Assembly: GCA_014654775.1 (NCBI GenBank)
Contig: JACVZW010000024.1
Coordinates: 1-64,000, forward strand
Length of the DNA: 64,000 nucleotides
Source: Paracoccaceae bacterium
GTDB lineage: Bacteria; Pseudomonadota; Alphaproteobacteria; Rhodobacterales; Rhodobacteraceae
Direction: 5' to 3'
The position numbers were made by a program, and so were the translations under genes. Positions 53,879 to 62,772 of this stretch are shown here, piece by piece. The notes beneath the pieces are model-generated. The model did not search any database and was not told the origin of the DNA. It was given only the letters and a program-made list of their open reading frames with translations. How positions within the stretch are numbered: position 1 is the first letter of the stretch; every line of letters starts with the position of its first letter.

Positions 53879-55264
53879 GTGGCGGTTTTGGACGAGGCTG
53901 AGGGGGACGGGCGGGCGCCGCTGGCCCCTCCGGTGACGGCGAAATTCGTCACGGGAAACCTGTTTCGCCATGTCGCGGTGATGTCGCTGACCTCGTCGGT
54001 CGGGTTGATGGCGATCTTCGTCGTGGACCTGATCAACATGCTGTATATCAGCTGGCTGCAGGACCCGGAGAAGACGGCGGCCATCGGCTATGCCGGGGCG
54101 GTGCTGTTCTTCACCACGGCCTTCGGGATTGGCCTGTCGGTCGGCGTGTCGGCGCTGGTCGCGCGGGCGGTCGGGGCGCGGGATGTCGCGCTGGCGCGGC
54201 AGCGGACGACGGAAGGCTTGCTGCTGGGGGCTGCGTTCGGGGCGGGGTTCGCGGCGCTGGTCTGGGCGGGCCTGCCGTGGATCGTGGCGCTGCTGGGGGC
54301 GACGGGCGAGACGGCGTCGGAGGCGCTGCATTACCTGCGGGTGCTGATCCCGTCGCAGCCTTTGTTGATGATCGGCATGATCGGGGCGGGGGTGTTGCGG
54401 GCGCATGGCGATGCGCGGCGGAGCATGATGGTGACGGTCTGGGGGGCCATCGTTCTGGCCGCGCTGGACCCGGTGCTGATCCTATGGGCTGACCTTGGGC
54501 TGACGGGTGCTGCGCTGGCAGGGTGGGGGTCGCGGGCGGCGATTGCGGGCATGGCGCTGTGGCCGATCTGGCGGCACTACGGCGGGTTTGGGCGGCCCTC
54601 GGGGGCGAGTGTGGTGGCGGCCTCGGTTCCCTTGTTCGCGATTTCGGGGCCTGCGATCCTGACCCAGCTGGCCACGCCCGTGGGGCAGGCGGTCGTCACG
54701 CGGATGGTGGCGGGCTATGGCGAGGCGGCGGTGGCGGGGATGGCGATTGCGGGGCGACTGACCCCGGTGGCCTTTGGCATCATCTTCGCGCTGTCCGGTG
54801 CCGTGGGGCCGATCCTAGGCCAGAACCTTGGCGCGGGGAAGATGGACCGGGTGCGGCGGGCCTTCTGGGATTCGATCCTGTTCGCCGGGCTGGTGATCGT
54901 GGCCATGTCGGCGCTGCTGTTTCTGGCGCGGGGGCCGATTGCGGATGCCTTCCAGGCGCAGGGGCTGACGCGCGATCTGATCTATCTTTTCTGCGGGCCG
55001 CTGAGTTTGCTGTTCTTCTTCAATGGGCTGATCTTTGTCGCCAATGCCACCTGCAACAATCTGGGCGCGGCGATGCAGTCCACCATGGTGAATTGGGGGC
55101 GGCACACCATCGGGACCGTGCCTTTCGCCCTTGCCTTCGGCCTGTGGTGGGGGGCGGAAGGGGTGCTGGTGGGGCAGGCCGTTGGCGGCGTGATCTTTGG
55201 CATTCTGGCCGTGGCGCTGGCCTTGCGGGTGATCGACCGGGTGGCGGCGGGGGCGAAGGTCTGA
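53879..55264 (+). CDS. MATE-family multidrug efflux transporter
   Basis: A 461-residue, 12-span membrane protein. Two MatE halves are visible, with FRHVAVMSLTSSVGLMAIFV and NMLYISWLQDPEKTAAIGYA at the start and GIIFALSGAVGPILGQNLGA in the second half. GTG at 53879 follows GGAGGAG; a frame opening at 53816 has no ribosome site. It exchanges Na+ or H+ for cationic drugs or metabolites. It sits between gltX and the glycine riboswitch without obvious linkage. Confidence 0.87.
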   Translation: MAVLDEAEGDGRAPLAPPVTAKFVTGNLFRHVAVMSLTSSVGLMAIFVVDLINMLYISWLQDPEKTAAIGYAGAVLFFTTAFGIGLSVGVSALVARAVGARDVALARQRTTEGLLLGAAFGAGFAALVWAGLPWIVALLGATGETASEALHYLRVLIPSQPLLMIGMIGAGVLRAHGDARRSMMVTVWGAIVLAALDPVLILWADLGLTGAALAGWGSRAAIAGMALWPIWRHYGGFGRPSGASVVAASVPLFAISGPAILTQLATPVGQAVVTRMVAGYGEAAVAGMAIAGRLTPVAFGIIFALSGAVGPILGQNLGAGKMDRVRRAFWDSILFAGLVIVAMSALLFLARGPIADAFQAQGLTRDLIYLFCGPLSLLFFFNGLIFVANATCNNLGAAMQSTMVNWGRHTIGTVPFALAFGLWWGAEGVLVGQAVGGVIFGILAVALALRVIDRVAAGAKV

Positions 55265-55364
55265 CGCCTGCTGCGCCGGAAATGTCGGTTTGCGTGGCCG
55301 TTCCGTCGCATCCGAGTTTCCGCTTGCCTGTTGGGGGCGGGTCGGGTTAGGCAAGGGTGTCAGC

Positions 55365-55542
55365 ATCGGGAGAATCCGGCGCGCGGGGCAACCCGTGGGA
55401 GCCGGTGCCGAAGGAGCAACCGCCCCGGTAAACTCTCAGGCAACAGGACCGTTGCTGGCGAAGAACTCTGGAGAGTGGCGCGGATGCGCCCGCCGAAGGG
55501 ATAACGATCTCAGGCGCCCGTCATGGGCAGGGACAGAGGGGG
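55365..55542 (+). promoter_or_regulatory. Tandem glycine riboswitch upstream of gcvT
   Basis: Conserved glycine-aptamer blocks occur twice. The first aptamer has GCCGAAGGAGCAACC and AAACTCTCAGGCAACAGGAC. The second has CTCTGGAGAGTGG, GCCGAAGGGATAACG and ATCTCAGGC, then GGGACAGAGGGG. The tandem architecture and position before gcvTHP match the known glycine-activated switch. About 75 bp lie between it and the gcvT start for the expression platform. Confidence 0.93.
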
Positions 55543-55616
55543 CATCGTGGGACAGGGATCGGCCTGTCCGGACGGTGCCGCGTTGAAAAGACCGGCGCTT
55601 GGGTGAGGAGGGACGA

Positions 55617-56738
55617 TTGTCCAACCTGAAGCGATTGGGTCTGCATGACCTGCATGTGGAATTGGGGGGGAAGATGGTCCCCTTCGCCGGATATGAGATG
55701 CCGGTGCAATATCCTGCGGGCGTGATGAAGGAACATCTGCACACGCGCAGCGCGGCGGGGCTGTTTGACGTCAGCCATATGGGGCAGGTCATCCTGCGCC
55801 CGAAGCGGGGGATGGAGGCGCTGTGCCTTGGGTTCGAGGCACTGATGCCGGTGGATGTGCTGGGGCTGGTCGAGGGGCGGCAGCGCTATGGGCTGTTCAC
55901 CAACGAAACGGGCGGCATTCTGGATGATCTGATGTTCGCCAATCGCGGCGACCATCTCTTTGTCGTGGTCAATGCCGCCTGCAAGGAGGCCGATGTGGCG
56001 CATCTGCGCGCCCATCTGGGGGATGTGGCAGAGGTGGAGTTTCTGGCCGACCGCGCGCTGATCGCGCTGCAGGGGCCGGGGGCGGAGGCCGCGCTGGCGG
56101 CGCTGGTGCCGGACGTGGCGGCGATGCGCTTCATGGATGTGGGGATTTTCCTGTGGCAGGGTGCAACGCTGTGGGTGTCGCGCTCTGGCTATACCGGCGA
56201 GGACGGGTTTGAGGTTTCGGTGCCCGAGGCGGGGGCGGAGGGATTTGTCCGGGCGCTGCTGGGGCAGGACCGGGTTGCCCCCATCGGCCTTGGCGCGCGG
56301 GACAGTCTGCGGCTGGAGGCGGGGCTTTGCCTTTACGGGCATGACATCGACACGACGACCAGCCCAGTCGAGGCCGGGCTGACATGGGCGATCCAGAAGG
56401 CCCGGCGGGCGGGCGGTGCGCGGGCTGGCGGCTTTGCCGGTGCCCCGCGCATCCTGCAGGAACTGGCCGACGGGCCGGAGCGGTGCCGCGTGGGCCTGCG
56501 CCCCGAGGGCCGCGCGCCGATGCGCGAGGGGGTAGAGCTGTTCGCGACGGACGGCACGCCCTTGGGCAAGATCACTTCGGGCGGGTTTGGGCCCAGCGTC
56601 GAAGCCCCCGTCGCCATGGGATATGTCCCTGCGTCTTATGCGAAAACCGGGACGGTGATCGAGGGGGAGTTGCGCGGCAAGCGCTTACCCCTGACCGTTG
56701 CGGAGATGCCGTTCCACCCCACCACCTACAAGCGTTGA
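55617..56738 (+). CDS. gcvT: Glycine cleavage system T protein (aminomethyltransferase)
   Basis: A 373-residue enzyme that transfers the aminomethyl carbon to tetrahydrofolate. MVPFAGYEMPVQYPAGVMKE, GLFDVSHMGQ, SRSGYTGEDGFEVSVPE and LGARDSLRLEAGLCLYGHD are family hallmarks. The start is TTG at 55617, placed by the strong GAGGAGGGA 4 nt upstream; no ATG or GTG fits. It is the first gene after the glycine riboswitch and produces methylene-THF that FolD can use. Confidence 0.95.
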   Translation: MSNLKRLGLHDLHVELGGKMVPFAGYEMPVQYPAGVMKEHLHTRSAAGLFDVSHMGQVILRPKRGMEALCLGFEALMPVDVLGLVEGRQRYGLFTNETGGILDDLMFANRGDHLFVVVNAACKEADVAHLRAHLGDVAEVEFLADRALIALQGPGAEAALAALVPDVAAMRFMDVGIFLWQGATLWVSRSGYTGEDGFEVSVPEAGAEGFVRALLGQDRVAPIGLGARDSLRLEAGLCLYGHDIDTTTSPVEAGLTWAIQKARRAGGARAGGFAGAPRILQELADGPERCRVGLRPEGRAPMREGVELFATDGTPLGKITSGGFGPSVEAPVAMGYVPASYAKTGTVIEGELRGKRLPLTVAEMPFHPTTYKR

Positions 56739-56747
56739 GGATGCGCG

Positions 56748-57107
56748 ATGAAGTATACCGAAGAACATGAATGGCTGCGGATCGAGGGCGACCTGGTCGT
56801 CGTCGGGATCACCGAACATGCGGCGACGCAACTGGGCGATGTGGTGTTCGTGGAATTGCCCGAGACCGAGACCGTGGTCGCGGCGGGCGACGAGGTGGTG
56901 GTGATCGAGAGCGTGAAGGCCGCCTCGGACATCCTCGCCCCGGTGGATGGCGAGATCGTCGCGGTGAATGCCAAGCTGGTGGACAATCCCGGACTGGTGA
57001 ACGAGGACCCGACGGGATCGGCGTGGTTCTTCAAGATGAAGGTCGATGATCTGGATGTGCTGGACCAGTTCATGGACGAGGACGAATACAACGACCTGAT
57101 CGGGTGA
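56748..57107 (+). CDS. gcvH: Glycine cleavage system H protein
   Basis: A 119-residue lipoyl carrier. The lipoylated Lys is K57 in VIESVKAASD, and LPETETVVAAGDEVV and NEDPTGSAWFFKMKV complete the fold. It lies 9 bp after gcvT. It shuttles the aminomethyl group between GcvP and GcvT and is reoxidised by lipoamide dehydrogenase, which is not in this window. Confidence 0.96.
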   Translation: MKYTEEHEWLRIEGDLVVVGITEHAATQLGDVVFVELPETETVVAAGDEVVVIESVKAASDILAPVDGEIVAVNAKLVDNPGLVNEDPTGSAWFFKMKVDDLDVLDQFMDEDEYNDLIG

Positions 57108-57127
57108 TCCCGGCAGGCCGTTGAAAG

Positions 57128-57192
57128 GCAAAAGTTTTCGAAAACTTTTGCAAATTCCTTCGAAGGAATTTGGTGGGCGCGGGCGCGCCCGC
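57128..57192. repeat. Three consecutive palindromes between gcvH and gcvP
   Basis: A perfect 24-bp palindrome with half GCAAAAGTTTTC lies at 57128-57151. A second of 22 bp with half CAAATTCCTTC follows at 57151-57172, sharing one base. A third, GCGGGCGCGCCCGC, is at 57179-57192. Both AT-rich ones centre on TTCGAA. They fill most of the 111-bp gap within the gcv operon. They could be a transposable or REP-like element, an attenuator or a binding array. Confidence 0.8.
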
Positions 57193-57218
57193 CTTCCCCC
57201 CAATCCGAGGTTTGCGCC

Positions 57219-60059
57219 ATGAGCTATACCCCTGTCGATTACAACCCTTATGATTTTGCCAACCGCCGCCATATCGGCCCCTCGCCTGCCGAGATGGCCG
57301 AGATGCTGAAGGCGGTGGGGGTCAAGACGCTGGACGAGTTGATCGACCAGACGGTGCCTGCCTCGATCCGGCAGAAGGTGCCGCTGAACTGGGCCCCGCT
57401 GTCGGAGCATGGGCTTCTGGCGCGGATGCGCGAGGTTGGGGCGAAGAACAAGGTGATGACCAGCCTGATCGGTCAGGGCTATTTTGGCACGGTCACGCCG
57501 CCCGCGATCCAGCGGAACATCCTTGAAAATCCCGCATGGTACACGGCCTATACGCCCTATCAGCCGGAGATTGCGCAAGGTCGCCTTGAGGCGTTGTTGA
57601 ACTATCAGACGATGGTGGCGGATCTGACCGGGCTGCCGGTGGCCAATGCGTCGCTTCTGGACGAGGCGACCGCTGCGGCGGAGGCCATGGCGATGGCGGA
57701 ACGTGTGGCCAAGTCCAAGGCGCGGGGGTTCTTTGTCGATCACGGCTGCCATCCGCAGACCATCGCGGTGATCCGGACGCGGGCGCTGCCCTTGGGGATC
57801 GAGGTGGTGGTGGGTGATCCTGCCAAGATGGTACCCGAGCAGGTGTTCGGCGCGATCTTCCAGTATCCCGGCACTTATGGCCATGTCATCGACTTCACGA
57901 AGGAAATCGCGGCGCTGCATGCCGCGAAGGCGGTGGCCATCGTGGCGACGGACCTATTGGCGCTGACGATCCTGAAGGAGCCCGGCGCGATGGGGGCGGA
58001 TATCGCCATCGGGTCGAGCCAGCGCTTTGGCGTGCCGATGGGGTATGGTGGGCCGCATGCGGCCTTCATGTCCTGCAAGGATGAGATGAAGCGGGCGATG
58101 CCGGGGCGGATCGTGGGGGTGTCCATCGATGCGCGGGGGAACAAGGCCTATCGGCTGTCGCTGCAGACGCGCGAGCAGCATATCCGCCGCGAAAAGGCCA
58201 CGTCCAATGTCTGCACGGCGCAGGCCCTGCTGGCGGTGATGGCCTCTTTCTACGCGGTGTTCCATGGGCCGAAGGGGCTGCGCGCGATTGCCGAGCGGGT
58301 GCATTTCCTGACCAACCGCCTTGCGCGGGCGCTGAAGGCGGCGGGGGCGAAGGTGTCGCCCAAGGCGTTCTTCGACACGATCACGGTGGAGGTGGGCGTG
58401 GGGCAGGCTGGTATCCTTGCCGCTGCGCGGCATGAGGGGCTGAACTTCCGCAAGATCGGGACGGATCGGGTGGGGATTTCGCTGGACGAGACGACGGATG
58501 AGAAGGTGCTGATCCGCGTGCTGCGGGCCTTTGGCATCGAAGGGGTGCCGCCGCATCGGGCGACGCTTGGCTTCCCCGAAGAGATGGTGCGGAAGACGGA
58601 GTACCTTACCCATCCGGTGTTCCACATGAACCGCGCGGAGTCCGAGATGATGCGCTATATGCGCCGCCTGTCAGACCGCGATCTGGCGCTGGACCGGGCG
58701 ATGATCCCGCTCGGGTCCTGCACGATGAAGCTGAACGCGGCTGCGGAGATGATGCCGATCACTTGGCCGGAGTTCGGGAGCCTACATCCCTTTGCCCCGT
58801 CGGATCAGGCGGCAGGATATCGTGAGGCGATTGAAGATCTGACGGCCAAGCTGTGCGAGGTGACGGGGTATGATGCCTTCTCCATGCAGCCCAACAGCGG
58901 CGCGCAGGGGGAATATGCGGGACTGCTGACCATTCAGGCCTATCACCGCGCGCGGGGCGAAGGGCATCGGAACATCTGCCTGATCCCTGTGTCGGCGCAT
59001 GGGACCAACCCCGCATCCGCCCAGATGGCCGGGATGCAGGTGGTGGTGGTGAAGTCGGCCCCGAATGGCGATGTGGATCTGGAGGATTTTCGGCAACGTG
59101 CGGAAGAGGCAGGGGAAAATCTGGCGGCCTGCATGATCACCTACCCCTCGACCCATGGCGTGTTCGAGGAGACGGTGAAGGAGATCTGCGCGATCACGCA
59201 TGAGCATGGCGGGCAGGTCTATCTGGATGGTGCGAACATGAATGCGCTTGTCGGGCTGGTGAAGCCCGGCGAGATCGGGTCGGATGTGAGCCACCTCAAC
59301 CTGCACAAGACCTTTGCCATCCCGCATGGTGGCGGCGGGCCGGGGATGGGGCCGATCGGGGTGAAGGCTCATCTTGCGCCTTTCCTGCCGGGGCATCCGG
59401 AGACGGGGGGCGCGGAAGGCCCCGTGTCGGCGGCGCCCTATGGCAGCGCCTCCATCCTGCTGATTTCATGGGCCTATTGCCTGATGATGGGGGGCGAGGG
59501 GCTGACACAGGCGACGCGGGTCGCGATCCTGAGCGCCAATTACATCGCGGCGCGGCTGCAGGGGGCCTATCCGATCCTGTTCATGGGAAACAAGGGGCGG
59601 GTGGCGCATGAATGCATCCTCGATACAAGGCCTTTTGCAGAGTTCGGCGTGACGGTGGACGACATCGCCAAACGGTTGATCGACAACGGGTTCCACGCGC
59701 CGACGATGAGCTGGCCGGTGGCCGGGACGCTGATGGTGGAGCCGACGGAGAGCGAGACGAAGGCCGAGATCGACCGCTTCATCACCGCGCTGATGGCGAT
59801 CCGGGCGGAGATCGACGCCGTTGAAAAGGGTGAGATTTCCGCCGAGGATAGCCCGCTGCGCCATGCGCCCCACACGGTGGAGGATTTGGTGGCGGACTGG
59901 ACGCGGAAATACCCGCGCGAGCAGGGTTGCTTCCCCCCGGGTGCCTTCCGGGTGGACAAGTACTGGCCCCCCGTGGGGCGGGTGGACAATGTCCATGGCG
60001 ACCGCAACCTGATCTGCATCTGCCCGCCGGTGGAGAGCTACGCGCAGGCGGCGGAGTAG
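57219..60059 (+). CDS. gcvP: Glycine dehydrogenase (decarboxylating), P protein
   Basis: A 946-residue PLP enzyme in the single-chain form with two homologous halves. The PLP Lys is in [18 protein letters not shown] at about residue 697. [11 protein letters not shown] opens the protein, and [20 protein letters not shown] and [12 protein letters not shown] are invariant. It decarboxylates glycine and loads the aminomethyl group on GcvH. ATG at 57219. Confidence 0.97.
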   Translation: MSYTPVDYNPYDFANRRHIGPSPAEMAEMLKAVGVKTLDELIDQTVPASIRQKVPLNWAPLSEHGLLARMREVGAKNKVMTSLIGQGYFGTVTPPAIQRNILENPAWYTAYTPYQPEIAQGRLEALLNYQTMVADLTGLPVANASLLDEATAAAEAMAMAERVAKSKARGFFVDHGCHPQTIAVIRTRALPLGIEVVVGDPAKMVPEQVFGAIFQYPGTYGHVIDFTKEIAALHAAKAVAIVATDLLALTILKEPGAMGADIAIGSSQRFGVPMGYGGPHAAFMSCKDEMKRAMPGRIVGVSIDARGNKAYRLSLQTREQHIRREKATSNVCTAQALLAVMASFYAVFHGPKGLRAIAERVHFLTNRLARALKAAGAKVSPKAFFDTITVEVGVGQAGILAAARHEGLNFRKIGTDRVGISLDETTDEKVLIRVLRAFGIEGVPPHRATLGFPEEMVRKTEYLTHPVFHMNRAESEMMRYMRRLSDRDLALDRAMIPLGSCTMKLNAAAEMMPITWPEFGSLHPFAPSDQAAGYREAIEDLTAKLCEVTGYDAFSMQPNSGAQGEYAGLLTIQAYHRARGEGHRNICLIPVSAHGTNPASAQMAGMQVVVVKSAPNGDVDLEDFRQRAEEAGENLAACMITYPSTHGVFEETVKEICAITHEHGGQVYLDGANMNALVGLVKPGEIGSDVSHLNLHKTFAIPHGGGGPGMGPIGVKAHLAPFLPGHPETGGAEGPVSAAPYGSASILLISWAYCLMMGGEGLTQATRVAILSANYIAARLQGAYPILFMGNKGRVAHECILDTRPFAEFGVTVDDIAKRLIDNGFHAPTMSWPVAGTLMVEPTESETKAEIDRFITALMAIRAEIDAVEKGEISAEDSPLRHAPHTVEDLVADWTRKYPREQGCFPPGAFRVDKYWPPVGRVDNVHGDRNLICICPPVESYAQAAE

Positions 60060-60068
60060 CGCGGCGGC

Positions 60069-60105
60069 TGTGCCGCCAACTGTGCAGACGGTTGTGCATA
60101 CAAAT
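60069..60105. repeat. TGTGC array, 12-bp period, copy B
   Basis: TGTGC occurs at 60069, 60081 and 60093, each 12 bp apart, ending with CATACAAAT. Blocks TGTGCCGCC, TGTGCAG and CATACAAAT match copy A at 43351-43387 with identical spacing (28 of 37 positions). A terminator hairpin starts at the next base. Confidence 0.7.
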
Positions 60106-60132
60106 GGGCGCACCTTTGGGTGCGTCCTTTTT
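60106..60132 (+). terminator. Rho-independent terminator after gcvP
   Basis: GGGCGCACC (60106-60114) pairs with GGTGCGTCC (60119-60127), with one G-T pair, around TTTG, and is followed by TTTTT. It ends the gcvTHP transcript. Confidence 0.75.
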
Positions 60133-60166
60133 CGTTCGGTGCGCGGGTGCACATGAGCTGTCCGAG

Positions 60167-60194
60167 GTAGGATGGGCAATACTGCCCATCCTAC
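60167..60194. repeat. REP-like perfect inverted repeat
   Basis: GTAGGATGGGCA (60167-60178) and TGCCCATCCTAC (60183-60194) are perfect 12-bp arms with a 4-nt loop. Similar GTAGGRTGGGC palindromes recur in many bacterial genomes as REP/MITE-type sequences, in my recollection. No tail typical of a terminator follows. Confidence 0.65.
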
Positions 60195-60266
60195 GGTGGG
60201 GAGGTCGCGATTGACGGGGCCGCGTGGCGCGGATAGCCCTGCGTTTCGGTAGACGCGGGGGGCATC

Positions 60267-60962
60267 TTGGGCGACAGGCAGGGCGAGACCTTCGGCGCGG
60301 GGATAATGGCGGCGATGCCCATCGCGCTGGGCTATTTCCCCATTGCCTTCGCCTTCGGCGTGGCGGCTGTGGGGGCGGGCCTCTCTCCTCTTGGGGCGAC
60401 GGCGCTGTCGGTGATCATTTATGCGGGGGCGTCGCAATTCCTTGCGCTGGCGTTGATCACCTCGGGTGCGGCGCTGCCGGTGGCGGCGCTGACGCTGATC
60501 GCGATGAACCTTCGGCATGTTCTGTATGGGCCCGCGCTGATGAAGGCGGCGGGGGAGGGGGCGGGCAGACGTCACGCCTGGGCCTGGGGCTGGGGTCTGA
60601 CGGATGAGGTCTTTGGCGCGGCGCTGGGCGAGTTGGCGCGGGGGCGGCGCTTTGCGGAGGCTTGGATGTTCGGGCTGGGTCTGCCCGCCTATGCGGCTTG
60701 GGTGGGCGGCACGCTGGCGGGCGCGCTGGCGGGGGGCGGCGCGCTGGCCGGGTGGCCGGTGGTGGAGGCCGGGTTCTCTTTCCTGCTGCCTGCCTTGTTC
60801 CTTGCGCTGTTGCTGTCGATCCTGACGCGGCCGCAGGTGCCGGTGATCGCGGTGGCGGGGCTGGCCTGCGTGGCGGGCACGCTGGCCGTGTCCTCTACCA
60901 CCGGGATCCTCGGCGGGATGGTCGCTGGGGCGCTGGCCGGGGTGATGCGGAGGGGAGCATGA
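60267..60962 (+). CDS. azlC: AzlC-family branched-chain amino acid exporter large subunit
   Basis: A 231-residue membrane protein. AMPIALGYFPIAFAFGVAAV at the N-terminus and ALSVIIYAGASQFLALALIT are AzlC hallmarks, followed by MNLRHVLYGPALM. TTG at 60267 is a plausible start with a G-rich site upstream; ATG at 60306 is the alternative. It pairs with AzlD, whose ATG overlaps its stop, to export branched-chain or similar amino acids. Confidence 0.88.
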   Translation: MGDRQGETFGAGIMAAMPIALGYFPIAFAFGVAAVGAGLSPLGATALSVIIYAGASQFLALALITSGAALPVAALTLIAMNLRHVLYGPALMKAAGEGAGRRHAWAWGWGLTDEVFGAALGELARGRRFAEAWMFGLGLPAYAAWVGGTLAGALAGGGALAGWPVVEAGFSFLLPALFLALLLSILTRPQVPVIAVAGLACVAGTLAVSSTTGILGGMVAGALAGVMRRGA

Positions 60963-61282
60963 GTTGGGAGGTGCTGGCGCTGGCCCTGATCGTGGGCGCG
61001 GCGAATTGGGGGTTCCGGACCTTGCCCATCCGTTTCGGCCTTGGGTCGGGTGCGGGGCCGGGGGGCGGGATGCTGGCGCGGTTTCTTGCGGCGGTGGGGC
61101 CTGCAGCGATCGCCACGCTCTTCGTGGCGTCGAGCCTGCCCTTTGTGCAGGCGGGGGCGGTGCTGGCCCCGCTCGCCGGGACGGTGGCGGTGGGTGCGGT
61201 CTGGGTCTGGCGACGGTCGGTTGTTTTGGCCACGCTGGCGGGCGCGCTGGCCTATGCGGCGGGCTTTGCGCTGGCTGGTTAG
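60959..61282 (+). CDS. azlD: AzlD-family exporter small subunit
   Basis: A 107-residue protein with about four short spans (VLALALIVGAANWGFRTLPI, FLAAVGPAAIATLFVASSLP). ATGA overlap with azlC and AGGGGAG upstream show coupling. It is the obligate small partner of AzlC. Confidence 0.88.
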   Translation: MSWEVLALALIVGAANWGFRTLPIRFGLGSGAGPGGGMLARFLAAVGPAAIATLFVASSLPFVQAGAVLAPLAGTVAVGAVWVWRRSVVLATLAGALAYAAGFALAG

Positions 61283-61339
61283 GGCTTGCATGGCGGCGCG
61301 CGCGGCGCGACGATGGGGTGTCAGCCGAGGAGTCGTGCC

Positions 61340-61657
61340 ATGCTGGAGATCAGCCCGGAAAAGGTGGTGCATATCATTTACCAGTTCCGCGAGGGGGATG
61401 CCGCAGAAGAGGAACTGCATGCCTTCATCGACAGCCTGAACGATGACGAGAAGGCGCATCTGACCGCCATCGCTTGGGTCGGGCGAGGGGCGTTCGAGCC
61501 CGAGGATTACGAGACGGCGGTGGAGACGGCCTATACCGAGGCGACGATCCCCACGGACCAGTATCTGATGGGGATGCCGCATCTGGCCGAGAACCTTGAG
61601 GCGGGGCTAGAGGCGCTGGGGATCGACGTCACGGAAGTGGAGAGCGATTTCCTTTAG
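61340..61657 (+). CDS. DUF3775 domain protein
   Basis: A 105-residue acidic cytoplasmic protein. MLEISPEKVVHIIYQFREGD opens it, and DDEKAHLTAIAWVGRGAFEP and HLAENLEAGLEALGID match DUF3775. The function of this family is unknown. GAGGAG lies upstream of ATG 61340. It follows azlCD by 57 bp but has its own ribosome site, and the 22-bp repeat lies after it. Confidence 0.8.
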   Translation: MLEISPEKVVHIIYQFREGDAAEEELHAFIDSLNDDEKAHLTAIAWVGRGAFEPEDYETAVETAYTEATIPTDQYLMGMPHLAENLEAGLEALGIDVTEVESDFL

Positions 61658-61716
61658 CCATCCGGATCAGGGTGCCCTTACCCTGAGGTGGCGCGGCCCG
61701 GTTGGAGGTGAATTTT

Positions 61717-61738
61717 GAGTATTTGGGCCAAGATGAAG
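61717..61738 (+). repeat. 22-bp intergenic repeat, copy 3
   Basis: GAGTATTTGGGCCAAG and the next six bases are identical to the copies at 47999 and 53775. It lies 59 bp after the DUF3775 stop and 61 bp before trxC. Confidence 0.85.
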
Positions 61739-61799
61739 GGTTGAAAGCGTCTCTCGGGCTTCCAACATATGCTTCAGATTGAATTTGATGGGGGGTGCC

Positions 61800-62249
61800 A
61801 TGGCGGAGGCGGTGAAGCTGTGCTGTGCGGAGTGCGGGCAGATGAACCGGGTGCCGGTGGCGCGGCTAACGGCGGGGCCGAAATGCGGGGTCTGTGGGGC
61901 GGCGCTGGTGGATGGCCGGGTGATGGCGCTGGACGCGGCGGCGCATGACAAGGCGGTGCGGGGGGATGATCTGCCCTTGCTGGTGGATTACTGGGCGGCG
62001 TGGTGTGGCCCCTGCCGGATGATGGCCCCTGAATTCGCCAAGGCGGCGAAGGTGCTTGCCCCTGCCGTGCGTCTGGCCAAGCTGGATACGGAAGCGCATC
62101 CCGAGGTTGCGCAGCGGGCCGCGATCCGGGGGATTCCAGCCTTGATCCTGTACCGGCGCGGGCGCGAGGTGGCGCGGCTGGCGGGCGCGCGTCCGGCGGC
62201 GGAGATCGTGGATTTCGTCCGGTCGCATGTGGCGCTGGAGCGTGGCTGA
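61800..62249 (+). CDS. trxC: Thioredoxin TrxC (zinc-ribbon thioredoxin 2)
   Basis: A 149-residue thioredoxin. The N-terminal zinc ribbon has CxxC pairs at C9/C12 and C29/C32. The thioredoxin fold has WCGPC (C69, C72) and the cis-Pro in [13 protein letters not shown]. This is the TrxC layout, a cytoplasmic disulfide reductase induced by oxidative stress in enteric bacteria. ATG at 61800 follows GGGGGTG. Confidence 0.93.
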   Translation: MAEAVKLCCAECGQMNRVPVARLTAGPKCGVCGAALVDGRVMALDAAAHDKAVRGDDLPLLVDYWAAWCGPCRMMAPEFAKAAKVLAPAVRLAKLDTEAHPEVAQRAAIRGIPALILYRRGREVARLAGARPAAEIVDFVRSHVALERG

Positions 62250-62308
62250 GGCGCGGGGCGGGGTCGCTTGACAAGGCACCGGCTTTGCGCGAGAACGCGC
62301 CCGCGGAT

Positions 62309-62384
62309 GGGGCAGTAGCTCAGTTGGGAGAGCGTATCGTTCGCAATGATAAGGTCAGGGGTTCGATCCCCCTCTGCTCCACCA
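62309..62384 (+). tRNA. tRNA-Ala(CGC), CCA encoded
   Basis: A 76-nt cloverleaf. The acceptor stem GGGGCAG/CTGCTCC contains the G3-U70 pair that is the alanine identity element. D-stem GCTC/GAGC, anticodon stem TATCG/TGATA with loop TTCGCAA (anticodon CGC), T-arm AGGGG-TTCGATC-CCCCT, and ACCA at the end. Confidence 0.97.
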
Positions 62385-62772
62385 TATCTCCAGCGCACAG
62401 CTTTGATATAACTGCATAAAATGCGGATTTTGGTCTGTAGGTCCATGGGTTCGCGCAATGAGTGCTGCTCCATGCTCTCTGGCCGCGGTCGCCCCTGATC
62501 GGGCGGTCGTTTTAATCTGCACATTCACAGGGCGGCTTGCCCCGTGGGGCCGCATTTGCCCTGCGCAGCGATCCTGGTCGACCAGGGTCGTTGGGAGGCA
62601 AAGGAGAACGAATATCCGTTCATGGCGTGATCAAGGCTCTGACCGGCGGCCGTTGCCTGATCGGGTCTTTTCCGTTGTACCGGACCTGTTCCGCGCCGAT
62701 GGGAAAACGGCGTAGGCGGCGGGCCGTGCCCGGGGTTAGAATGACTCGGGTTCTGGATGGAGAGGGGATGAC
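62385..62772. other. 388-bp region after tRNA-Ala, no recognised gene
   Basis: Only short frames without motifs are present. A 14-bp palindrome CCTGGTCGACCAGG lies at 62573-62586. The promoter of the dehydrogenase at 62773 should be near 62680-62750. I saw no integrase, repeated tRNA 3' end or other sign of an integrated element. Confidence 0.4.

Noticed and set aside
62309-62772. tRNA-Ala 3' end considered as an integration site of a genomic island
   Set aside because: No integrase, no repeated tRNA tail and no accessory genes follow within the window.
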